Source of the DNA: Lachnospiraceae bacterium
GTDB taxonomy: Bacteria; Bacillota; Clostridia; Lachnospirales; Lachnospiraceae
Direction of reading: 5' to 3'
DNA: 11,939 bases
Assembly: GCA_017958465.1 (NCBI GenBank)
Contig: JAGDCQ010000019.1
Location: forward strand, 1-11,939
Below the pieces are notes generated by a model. That model did not search any database, was not told the origin of the DNA, and was given only the letters and a program-made list of their open reading frames with translations. The position numbers were made by a program, and so were the translations under genes. Below, one piece after another: positions 1 to 6,557 of the stretch. Every line of letters starts with the position of its first letter. Positions within the stretch are counted from its first letter, which is position 1.

Positions 1-1818
1 AGCCATAAGCACATCCGGCTGCTTTATCATATCGTTGCGGTAGATCCTGTCGTAGGACCAGTGGCTGTAAAGTGGAAAGTCCTCTGTGGGGATCTTGTCC
101 ACATCCACGTGAGGGAGCTTAAAGAAGCCTTCATGCTGCTCGAACACCCCTGTTTCAGGATCCCTTATGAGGAGCATGCTGTCCGCTGCCTTTTTCCACT
201 CCTTAAGCTCCTTTTCGCTTACAGCAAGCTTTTTTAAGGTCCTGTTTACACGTTCGTCCTCCGAGCGGCAGCCCAGGATGACCTCCAGTGTATATTCAAA
301 CACCCACTTTGCCATATAGTTGGTATAGAAGTTGTGGTTGACCATCATCTGGAACTCGTCCGGTCCCATTACGCAGTAAAACCCAAAGTGCCTGCCGTCT
401 GAGGAGTAGTCGCCCCTCGAGAGCAGCATCCTCGATATCTCTATTAGCATCTCGAGGCCATAGTCCAGAAGGAAGTCCCTGTCCTTTGCGGCATCCGAGT
501 AGAGCCTTATGCCGTAGGCAACAGCCGTAGAGGCCTGCAGCTGGAGGCTTGCATGCTGCCACAGGTTGCAGCACTCCTTACCGCTTATGGTCGCAACGGG
601 GTAAAAGGCCCCCTTGCAGTCCAGCTCCTTTGCCCTTTCCTTTGCCGCCCCAAGAGTGAGGTACCGGTACATGATCAGGTTTTTCGCGGCCTTCAGGTCG
701 TTATAGATGTAGAAGGGCAGGCAGAACACTTCTGTATCCCAGAAGGCGTTTCCGTTGTAGGCCTCTCCCGTGAGGCCTTTTGCCCCTATGTTGTTCCCTT
801 TCCCGAAACCGTGATAGGTCTGATACATCTGAAAGATGCAATACCTGATGCCCTGCTGGTTCTCTTCATCCCCCTCAATGGCGATATCAGAGCGCTTCCA
901 GACCTTGTCCCACCAGGCTGCCTGGCGCACGCACTCCGTTTCGTAGTCGATACCAGAAAGGAACTGCCTGCTGGCGTCGATCTCCTTTATAAAAGCGATG
1001 GAGGACTCGTCGTAATCCGGTGACCCGGGGATAGCTTTTGATATAGTGTTATATACAACTCTTGTTATTACTGTGTTTTCTCTCTCCTTAAGATTAAGGA
1101 CAAGGTGCTTTCCGACAAGGCCCGGCTCCTGAATGATATCCTCGGAAAGGACGTTTTCCGCCTTTATCACAGCGCTTGAAAAGACCTTTTGCCCTGTCGT
1201 CTTTGTGACCCCGAGGATGCTTAAATAGTCCCCGTCCGCCACTCCGCGTTCCGCATTCCACATGCACTTTCCGGCCGTTTTGTGGACAACCGAGAAGTCC
1301 AGTTTCAGCGTGACATGGGCATTTGTACTGCAATTGATGGGCCTTAGGGATATACGCTGAAATCCAAGGTGCGGGTCTTCCATCCCAAGGAAACGTTCAA
1401 AGGAAACTTCTATCCCCTTTCCGCCCTTTAAGAGCCATATAAAGCTCCTTGTGAGGGTTCCGGTCCGAAGGTCCAGCTCCCTTACGGAATCGCAGAACTT
1501 GCAGGATGCAAGATCCAGTGTCTCGCCCTCGACGGTTATCTGCACCGAGAGCCAGTTTACGCTGTTGACCATATATTCCGTAGAATCCGTAACGCCTTTG
1601 TAGGACTTTTCACGCATCTCACGCTCGTAAATGCCGTTAAAATAGCTCCCCACCAGGGTTTTCCCGGAGTATCCTTCCTCGAAGAACCCCCTGACGCCCA
1701 TATATTCATTTGCAAGAGAAAAGACAGATTCGGAAACCTCGGAGTAGTCGGGATCAAACCCCTCCTCTACGATCTTCCACGGATCGATCTTGAAGTATTT
1801 ATCTGCTTTCTTAGCCAT
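1..1818 (-). CDS. GH65 family glycoside phosphorylase (partial, C-terminus off the left edge)
   Basis: An open frame of 606 codons runs from ATG at 1818 to the left edge without a stop. The start has a good ribosome site (GGAGG, 9 bases upstream). It reads as a glycoside hydrolase family 65 inverting phosphorylase. These cytosolic enzymes split an alpha-glucosyl disaccharide with phosphate into beta-glucose 1-phosphate and an acceptor sugar. The N-terminal beta-sandwich domain covers about residues 1-270, and the (alpha/alpha)6 barrel begins near 310. The AFWDTE motif (358-363) belongs to the donor subsite. GPDEF (485-489) carries the general acid Glu488, and KQPDV (599-603) precedes the phosphate-binding part, which is off the window. 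Full-length members have about 750-780 residues, so roughly 150 are missing. The acceptor-site region (ECCNLWQHAS, 415-424) and YNGN before the WDTE motif differ from what I recall of classical maltose phosphorylases, so the substrate is left open. It is the last visible gene of the importer operon. Confidence 0.93.
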   Translation of the reverse strand, partial: MAKKADKYFKIDPWKIVEEGFDPDYSEVSESVFSLANEYMGVRGFFEEGYSGKTLVGSYFNGIYEREMREKSYKGVTDSTEYMVNSVNWLSVQITVEGETLDLASCKFCDSVRELDLRTGTLTRSFIWLLKGGKGIEVSFERFLGMEDPHLGFQRISLRPINCSTNAHVTLKLDFSVVHKTAGKCMWNAERGVADGDYLSILGVTKTTGQKVFSSAVIKAENVLSEDIIQEPGLVGKHLVLNLKERENTVITRVVYNTISKAIPGSPDYDESSIAFIKEIDASRQFLSGIDYETECVRQAAWWDKVWKRSDIAIEGDEENQQGIRYCIFQMYQTYHGFGKGNNIGAKGLTGEAYNGNAFWDTEVFCLPFYIYNDLKAAKNLIMYRYLTLGAAKERAKELDCKGAFYPVATISGKECCNLWQHASLQLQASTAVAYGIRLYSDAAKDRDFLLDYGLEMLIEISRMLLSRGDYSSDGRHFGFYCVMGPDEFQMMVNHNFYTNYMAKWVFEYTLEVILGCRSEDERVNRTLKKLAVSEKELKEWKKAADSMLLIRDPETGVFEQHEGFFKLPHVDVDKIPTEDFPLYSHWSYDRIYRNDMIKQPDVLMA

Positions 1819-1834
1819 CTAACTTAACCTCCGT

Positions 1835-1857
1835 GCTGCGAGTGAAACGATCGCAGC
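1835..1857 (-). other. Intercistronic hairpin upstream of GH65 start
   Basis: A perfect 7-bp stem (GCTGCGA at 1835-1841, TCGCAGC at 1851-1857) with a 9-base loop lies between the permease stop and the GH65 ribosome site at about 1828-1832. There is no T-tract, so it is not a terminator. It may affect mRNA stability or access to the GH65 ribosome site. Confidence 0.4.
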
Positions 1858-1876
1858 GAGTTTCTCCTGAATCTTT

Positions 1877-1899
1877 CGAAAGACTCTCTCCGTCTTTCG
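1877..1899 (-). other. Intercistronic hairpin just after the second permease
   Basis: A perfect 8-bp stem (CGAAAGAC at 1877-1884, GTCTTTCG at 1892-1899) with a 7-base loop starts one base after the permease stop codon. It overlaps a 12-base perfect palindrome, TCTTTCGAAAGA (1872-1883), so two alternative folds exist. No T-tract follows on the minus strand, which argues for RNA processing or stabilisation rather than termination. Confidence 0.45.
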
Positions 1900-1900
1900 C

Positions 1901-2784
1901 TTAACCTTTAATTGCGCCTGCCACTGCGCCGTCCGTGATCTTTCGCTGGAAAATTGCGAAGATGACCGTCGGCGGGATGATGGCAAAGAGACAAGCCCTT
2001 AAAACGCTCACCGCATCCGTGGGTGTATCCTTGAAGGAAAACAGCTTGACCATAACGGTTTCAAAGCTCGTTCCCTTAAGCACGAGGTAAGGGAGCAGAA
2101 AGTCTGACCAGGCGGCTGTTACAACAAAAATGGCAACCACCATGATTATGGGCCGTGACAGCGGCAGTACGATATTTGAAAAAACCCGCATGACTCCTGC
2201 GCCGTCAAGCTTTGCGGCCTCAAGGAGCTCCGCCGGTATCCCCTCAAAGAACTCCTTGAAGAGCACTATGTAAAAGGCGTTTGCCCCGTAAGCCAGCCAG
2301 AGCGGGAAGAAAGTCCCGTTCATGCCCAGCATGTTGATATTTCTGAAAAGCGCGATGATGTTGGTGGTGGAAGGGATGAGCAGGCTCCACATCACCATCA
2401 TGAATATGACCTTGTGTCCCTTTGGCTTCAGGATCGCTAGGGCGTAGGCAAGAAGGCCGTTGAAGAGGATCCCCGTCACTATGCAGCCCAACACCATAAG
2501 GAGCGAGTTAAGATAGTATTTGGGAAGCTGAAGGCCTTCCAGGTGGCCGCAAGACGGCCAAAATCGAAGGTGCTCGGAAAGATGGTGACATTTCTGTTGA
2601 ATTCGCGGATGTCCTTGAAGCTTGCGAGGAACACCCACACTATCGGGAAAACGGAGAAAAGCACTATCAGAAGGCAGACGATCATTATCACTATGCAGGC
2701 GATCTTCACCCAGGGCGATCTTATGTCGTAGCCGCGGATAACGCCGTCCTGCTTGTCTTTGTATGCTCCAAAAAAGCCTCTCAT
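1901..2784 (-). CDS. CUT1 sugar ABC transporter permease, MalG type, with a one-base frameshift
   Basis: This is the second membrane subunit of the importer, MalG/UgpE family. The first 88 codons are read from ATG at 2784. Its ribosome site GGAGG lies inside the preceding gene, and its start overlaps that gene's stop as ATGA. The frame then runs out, and the rest of the protein continues in the -1 frame to the TAA at 1901-1903. Joined, the product is 294 residues, normal for the family. It has an N-terminal membrane segment (about 27-53), a series of further segments from about 95 on, and the EAA loop for the ATPase contact (EAAKLDGAG, 189-197, followed by LPLSRP). The break falls at 2518-2524, where the coding strand reads CCCAAAT. 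One extra C restores a continuous FPKYYLNS, which matches family expectation. A sequencing or assembly deletion in the C run is most likely; a real inactivating mutation or programmed slippage is possible. The ATG at 2638 in the downstream frame is not the true start. Confidence 0.87.
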
Positions 2785-3674
2785 ACTGCTTTTTCCTCCT
2801 TTCCGCTTGTCAGTTTCATGTAGATCCCGCTAAGTATTATCAGGATTATGCATACCATAACGCTGAGGGCTGCACCGCCCGAGAAATCGAAGTCGCGGAA
2901 TGCATAGCGGTACTGCAGCATCATCAGCGAAATGCTGGCGTTGTTCGGACCGCCGTTTTTGAGCACCATGGGCTCGTAAAGGATCTGGAATACGGCGATT
3001 ATCTGCAGGATCATAAGGGTTTTCCCAAGTGAGAAGATGCTCGGGAGGGTGATATGCCTGATGCGCTGCCAGATGCCTGCGCCGTCTATGGTCGCAGCCT
3101 CATAGAGGTCGGGGCTTATGGCGCTTATGTTGGCCATATAGATAAGTGCCGTAGAACCCGCGCTTTTCCAGGTCATTGTCACAACTATCAGCGGGATCGT
3201 GTAATGCGTGTTGTTGAGCCACTCGAAGGCCGGAAGCCCAAGCTTTCCGATGAGGATGTTCAAAACGCCGGTTGCCCCGGGTGTGAAGAAATAGTTCCAG
3301 ATCCAGATGGTTGCGATGCCCGGGACTATGTTCGGAAAATAGATGCCGGTTCTGAAAAAGCCCTTCAGATGTACGGTTTCCGAGATTATTATCCCAAGGA
3401 AGATGGGCACAAGGAAGCCTATCAGGAGCGACCAGACAGTATATGAAAAGGTGTTCTTGAATGCAGCCAGGAAATCCGGGTTTGCAAGGACACGCCTGTA
3501 GTTTTCTAATCCAACGAAGTCCAGTACCTCGTACCGGACGGAATTGTGCAGAGAGAGCCTGACGTTTTCAAATAAGGGCTCCCACACATAAAAGGCGAAG
3601 AGGGCCAGAGACGGCAGCATTATGAGCCATCCCGCTATATCCTGTTTTCTTATCAGTTTCTTTTTAGATTTCAT
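2781..3674 (-). CDS. CUT1 sugar ABC transporter permease, MalF/UgpA type
   Basis: This is the first membrane subunit of the sugar importer: 297 residues from ATG at 3674, the usual family length. It starts with a basic MKSKKKLIRK stretch. Membrane segments lie at about 13-35, 77-98, 108-130, 158-180, 215-235 and 266-287. The EAA loop that contacts the ATPase is EAATIDGAG (192-200) followed by ITLPS. An upstream in-frame TTG at 3725 would add 17 hydrophilic residues. It lies only 7 bases after a large hairpin and has no ribosome site, so I prefer the ATG, although that ATG has only a weak GGGA 4 bases upstream. The gene lies between the binding protein and the MalG-type permease and shares a 4-base stop/start overlap with the latter, which implies translational coupling. 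No ATPase gene is present. In Firmicutes, such importers commonly use a shared MsmX-type ATPase encoded elsewhere. Confidence 0.93.
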   Translation of the reverse strand: MKSKKKLIRKQDIAGWLIMLPSLALFAFYVWEPLFENVRLSLHNSVRYEVLDFVGLENYRRVLANPDFLAAFKNTFSYTVWSLLIGFLVPIFLGIIISETVHLKGFFRTGIYFPNIVPGIATIWIWNYFFTPGATGVLNILIGKLGLPAFEWLNNTHYTIPLIVVTMTWKSAGSTALIYMANISAISPDLYEAATIDGAGIWQRIRHITLPSIFSLGKTLMILQIIAVFQILYEPMVLKNGGPNNASISLMMLQYRYAFRDFDFSGGAALSVMVCIILIILSGIYMKLTSGKEEKAV

Positions 3675-3731
3675 TGTTTCCCGATGCCGCGAAAGAGACC
3701 GTAAGCCTTCGCTTTGTCCTTTCAAAAGTTG

Positions 3732-3770
3732 TGTTTGTCAGGCAGGGATGCGCTCCCCGCCTGACAAACA
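3732..3770 (-). other. Strong intercistronic hairpin between binding protein and permeases
   Basis: Twelve perfectly paired bases (TGTTTGTCAGGC at 3732-3743, GCCTGACAAACA at 3759-3770) are extended after one mismatch by GGGA/TCCC, with a 5-base loop. It begins about 10 bases after the binding-protein stop. The minus strand beyond the stem reads CAACTTTTG, not a proper T-tract. The position fits a 3' stabiliser or partial attenuator that keeps the binding protein more abundant than the membrane subunits, as known for malE-type operons. This role is inferred. Confidence 0.65.
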
Positions 3771-3780
3771 AGGTTTTAGA

Positions 3781-5268
3781 TCACTTTTTGAAACCGTTGT
3801 CAAGGATCTTCTGGTAGTTTTCATTTGCCTGACGCATAAGGGCAGCAACATCTGCGTTCTTATTTGTCAGCACTTCCTGAAGGACTTTTGTAAGTTCTGC
3901 GTACATATCCTGGGTAAGGCCCGGCTCTTCGGGATGAAGTCCGTTGTTCTTTGTTGCATCGAAATATGCGTTGAACATCTTTGCATCAACGTTGGAGTAT
4001 TCCTTTACGATAGCATCCTGTGCATCGAGGAAATCCTTTGCGGTCCAGCAGGGGAAGGAAGCGATAACGGGCACGCCGTTGTTTACGCGTGACTGAGCGT
4101 CTGCCTTCATGCCTGCGATAGCATCGTCTGTAGCAAGAGGAGCTTTTCCGATGACTTCAAGGAAATCCAGGGCTGCAGCGATCTGCTCGGGTGTGGATTC
4201 CTTTGAGAACATGTAAGGTGTACCGCCAAAGAGTGAGTAAGGTCTGCAGCCTTCTGCTGCGGGGATGCCGCACATAGCGAGCTTGTCAACGGGAAGTCCG
4301 TTTACCTGTGTAGGCTGTGCCACTGCATCATTAGCGCCGATGTACATTGCTGCAGCGCCTGTGCCGAGCTGCATGAAGCCTGTGCCCCAGTCTTCGTTGG
4401 TGGGATCCGCCGTGAGAACGTCATAATCCCACTTAAGGCTCTTTACGAATTCCATGGCCTTGATGGCCTCGGGAGTAGCAAGGTTAGAAGTGAAGGTTCC
4501 GTCAAGGTTATCCTTGCAGAGCTCTGTTGCGCCAAAGTTCCACGCGATGTTAGAGAAGTGCCAGCCGCCTGCTTCGTTCTTTGCAAGGAGGCAAAGGCCT
4601 GCTGCGCCTGTTTTTTCTTTGATGATCTTTGCCTTCTCGGCAAGGTCCTGCATAGATGTAGGGTAAAGAGGGTAGCCGTCCTTGTCTACAAGGCCTGCTT
4701 CCTCAAAGAGCTCAACGTTGAGCATAAGTCCGAGAGCGTAGCCGTCGCGGGGAACGCCGTAGATACGGCCGTTGTCGTCGCTAAGCAGTTCACGGATGGA
4801 AGGGTTCATGTTGTCAAGCCAGCCGCGGCTCTTGAGAACATCGGTGATGTCGGCTACGGCGCCGTTGGCGATGAGCTTCTTGGGCTCGGTGAACCATGTC
4901 TCAAAGATAGTGGGAACTGTCTTTGCCTCAACCATCGGCATAAAAGTATCCGTAGCGTACTTGTAGTAAGCAGGGATGCAGTTTACTTCGGGATGGAGGT
5001 TCTTCATTGTGGCAACATAGCCTTTGTAGATCTCGATATCGGCGGTAAGTGTGTCCTCAGGCCAGATACCGAGGGAAAGATCCACGGTTTTGGCAGGCTG
5101 GTCGTTGCCGGGCTGATCCTGGTTCTTTGCAGGGTCGGAGGCGCTGTTTGTGGGAGTGCCGTTCCCGCCGGGTGTCTTTGTGGGATCCGCAGCAGGTGCC
5201 CCGCAGCCCACGAGCATAGCAGCAACAAGTGTAAGTGCAGCTAAAGTCTTAAATAACTTTTTCCCCAT
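3781..5268 (-). CDS. Extracellular solute-binding protein, family 1 (sugar ABC transporter lipoprotein)
   Basis: This is the substrate-binding lipoprotein of the importer, 495 residues, anchored outside the membrane. The start is set at ATG 5268 because GGAGAG sits 6 bases upstream; the in-frame GTG at 5286 would place that ribosome site inside the gene. The signal peptide is MGKKLFKT, a hydrophobic core and the lipobox LVGC with the lipidated Cys22. A low-complexity Pro/Thr/Asn/Gln-rich linker follows to about residue 60. The rest is a two-lobed binding fold with the usual features, such as a conserved YGVPRDGYALGLMLN stretch (first hinge region) and GAAAMYIGAND. Aromatic residues (several Trp) would line the sugar site. 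It is the promoter-proximal gene of the operon, which suits the high expression such proteins need. The ligand cannot be read from sequence; the GH65 neighbour suggests an alpha-linked glucosyl disaccharide. Confidence 0.95.
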   Translation of the reverse strand: MGKKLFKTLAALTLVAAMLVGCGAPAADPTKTPGGNGTPTNSASDPAKNQDQPGNDQPAKTVDLSLGIWPEDTLTADIEIYKGYVATMKNLHPEVNCIPAYYKYATDTFMPMVEAKTVPTIFETWFTEPKKLIANGAVADITDVLKSRGWLDNMNPSIRELLSDDNGRIYGVPRDGYALGLMLNVELFEEAGLVDKDGYPLYPTSMQDLAEKAKIIKEKTGAAGLCLLAKNEAGGWHFSNIAWNFGATELCKDNLDGTFTSNLATPEAIKAMEFVKSLKWDYDVLTADPTNEDWGTGFMQLGTGAAAMYIGANDAVAQPTQVNGLPVDKLAMCGIPAAEGCRPYSLFGGTPYMFSKESTPEQIAAALDFLEVIGKAPLATDDAIAGMKADAQSRVNNGVPVIASFPCWTAKDFLDAQDAIVKEYSNVDAKMFNAYFDATKNNGLHPEEPGLTQDMYAELTKVLQEVLTNKNADVAALMRQANENYQKILDNGFKK

Positions 5269-5319
5269 TTCATTCTCTCCTTTCACTAGTCAGAAACAGT
5301 GGTGTAAAAATGGTGTTTA

Positions 5320-5333
5320 GTTTAACGTTAAAC
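5320..5333. promoter_or_regulatory. LacI-type operator, distal copy (in the 5' leader)
   Basis: This is the perfect 14-base palindrome GTTTAACGTTAAAC. With flanks (5316-5335) it is the exact reverse complement, over 20 bases, of the site at 5407-5426 next to the promoter. It lies about 90 bases downstream of the expected transcription start, so it could be an auxiliary operator for looping. Confidence 0.65.
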
Positions 5334-5350
5334 CTTCCAAAAACTAAGGC

Positions 5351-5366
5351 AGACACCGGCGTGTCT
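5351..5366. other. Small hairpin in the leader of the sugar operon
   Basis: AGACAC and GTGTCT form a 6-bp stem around a CGGC tetraloop in the untranslated leader of the binding-protein gene, between the two operator regions. No T-tract follows on either strand. Its role is unknown, and it may be incidental. Confidence 0.25.
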
Positions 5367-5399
5367 ACTTTTGGTTTACTCCCCTTTTAACTTGTTTGG

Positions 5400-5407
5400 T
5401 AACGTTA
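5400..5407. promoter_or_regulatory. Partial AACGTT operator core
   Basis: TAACGTTA is the 8-base core shared with the two full operators. It is centred 12 bases from the promoter-proximal site and lies within the first 20 transcribed bases. It may be a weaker half-site or a chance match. Confidence 0.35.
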
Positions 5408-5408
5408 G

Positions 5409-5422
5409 GTTTAACGTTAAAC
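5409..5422. promoter_or_regulatory. LacI-type operator overlapping the transcription start
   Basis: This second perfect copy of GTTTAACGTTAAAC begins directly after the -10 box on the minus strand and covers the expected transcription start. That placement is typical for repression. A central CG in a symmetric site is characteristic of LacI-family operators. The regulator gene is not in the window. Confidence 0.75.
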
Positions 5423-5424
5423 TA

Positions 5425-5453
5425 AATATACACCCTGTTTTAAGAAAAGTCAA
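5425..5453 (-). promoter_or_regulatory. Promoter of the sugar uptake operon
   Basis: On the minus strand, TTGACT (5453-5448) and TATATT (5430-5425) are separated by exactly 17 bases, close to the housekeeping sigma consensus. Transcription should start near 5418, giving a leader of about 150 bases before ATG 5268. Confidence 0.85.
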
Positions 5454-5510
5454 TGGGGTAGACGGGAATAAAAATGATTTTGTACAAAGGTTTTGATTTT
5501 TCCCTTCTGT

Positions 5511-5531
5511 TTTTGTGCAAAATGCACAAAA
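5511..5531. promoter_or_regulatory. Symmetric 9+3+9 inverted repeat upstream of the sugar promoter
   Basis: TTTTGTGCA and TGCACAAAA flank three A bases. The repeat lies about 60-80 bases upstream of the -35 box of the sugar operon and shares three bases with the adjacent terminator stem. It could be a binding site for an activator of the sugar operon, or an AT-rich second stem of the terminator region. Confidence 0.35.
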
Positions 5532-5560
5532 GACACCCGGGTTTGACACCGGATGTCTTT
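5529..5560 (-). terminator. Terminator after the hydroxyacid dehydrogenase
   Basis: AAAGACA (5529-5535) pairs with TGTCTTT (5554-5560). After a C/A mismatch, CCGG pairs with CCGG, and the loop is 8 bases. On the minus strand the stem ends in TCTTTTG followed by an AT-rich stretch. It begins 17 bases after the dehydrogenase stop and separates that operon from the sugar promoter. Confidence 0.65.
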
Positions 5561-5576
5561 ATGATCTCACTTTTTT

Positions 5577-6536
5577 TCAATACCCGAGGCTCTTGTCCAC
5601 ACGGTGGAGAAGGGGCTTTCCCGCTGCGTAATTCAGCAGATCCTCGCAGAACATCTCTACATTTCGCTGTACGGTATAGGCAACAGTAAGGTTACCCGCC
5701 ACATGAGGCGTGATAAGCAGGTTCTTTGTGTGCCAGAGGCGGCTCTCCTTTGGAAGAGGCTCCGTGTTGAACACGTCCAGCGCAGCTCCTGCAAGCTTTC
5801 CGCTTTCAAGCGCATCCGCAATGGCATCTTCGTCTATGGCTGTCCCCCTGCCCACATTTACAACATAAGCACCGTCAGGCAGCAGGTTTATGCGCTCCCG
5901 CGAAAGGATCCCCACTGTTTCCGGTGTTGAGGGCAGGCTCATTACAAGAAGCTCTGCCTTAGGCAGGACTTCGTCCAGCTTTCCGACAGGGAAAACCTCG
6001 TCAAACGCAGGCTCGCTGCACCTTCCGCTCCTGCACACCCCGTAAAGGGCCGAGGGCTCAAAGGCTCTTGCGCGCCTTGCGAAGTTGCAGCCTATATCCC
6101 CTGTGCCGAGAGCCACTATACTGCTGTCCTTCAGGGATTTCTGAGGCCTTGGGCGCTTCCACTCTCCTGCCGTCGTCTCAAGGTAAAACTCCGTGATGCG
6201 GCGCATCATCATCAGCGATACCGCGATAATGTGCTCCGAGATCCCGACACCGTAGGCTCCGGCTGAGTTTGTAAGGATGCAGTTTTCGTTTGCAAAGGCT
6301 CCGGGCTTTACAAAGCTGTCCACTCCCGCAAAAGAAGCGCACAGCCACTCAAGGCTCCGGCTGGTGGCCGCAAGCCTCTTTGCCTGTCCGTATATTATGT
6401 TGGCGTCCTCGAAGTCTTTGGGAACAGAGTCCTCGTTTTCGCAAAAACCGAGGGTCGCACCCACCTTTTCCGCCGTTTCTCTTATAAGCTCCCGGTGCTT
6501 TTCCTCAAGGATATCGCTTATGACCAAAACCTTCAT
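5577..6536 (-). CDS. D-isomer-specific 2-hydroxyacid dehydrogenase family protein
   Basis: A cytosolic oxidoreductase of 319 residues, normal length for the family that interconverts 2-keto acids and D-2-hydroxy acids. The Rossmann nucleotide site is GTGDIG (144-149). The catalytic triad is visible as Arg230 in VNVGRG, Glu259 in NTEP and His278 in TPHVAG. After the second beta strand the sequence reads GVCRSGR, with Arg/Ser where NAD-dependent members usually have Asp. This hints at NADPH use, as in GhrA-like glyoxylate/hydroxypyruvate reductases; it is an inference from one motif. The start at ATG 6536 has AAAGGAG about 5 bases upstream. The gene follows the hydrolase by 21 bases and is the last of its operon before the stem-loop at 5529-5560. 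The substrate is unknown; a branched-chain keto acid is conceivable given azlCD upstream. Confidence 0.92.
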   Translation of the reverse strand: MKVLVISDILEEKHRELIRETAEKVGATLGFCENEDSVPKDFEDANIIYGQAKRLAATSRSLEWLCASFAGVDSFVKPGAFANENCILTNSAGAYGVGISEHIIAVSLMMMRRITEFYLETTAGEWKRPRPQKSLKDSSIVALGTGDIGCNFARRARAFEPSALYGVCRSGRCSEPAFDEVFPVGKLDEVLPKAELLVMSLPSTPETVGILSRERINLLPDGAYVVNVGRGTAIDEDAIADALESGKLAGAALDVFNTEPLPKESRLWHTKNLLITPHVAGNLTVAYTVQRNVEMFCEDLLNYAAGKPLLHRVDKSLGY

Positions 6537-6557
6537 ACAGGCTCCTTTCCGGTCTTA

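Noticed and set aside
553..1023. A 156-codon plus-strand frame
   Set aside because: Antisense to the GH65 gene, which has continuous family motifs across the same bases.
3675..3725. Extended N-terminus of the MalF-type permease from TTG 3725
   Set aside because: No ribosome site, it starts 7 bases beyond a strong hairpin, and it adds a hydrophilic stretch not typical of the family.
4558..5244. A 228-codon plus-strand frame
   Set aside because: Antisense to the solute-binding protein gene, with no ribosome site and no recognisable domain.
5269..5286. GTG start at 5286 for the solute-binding protein
   Set aside because: The clear ribosome site GGAGAG would then lie inside the coding region; ATG 5268 has it at the right distance and gives a clean signal peptide.
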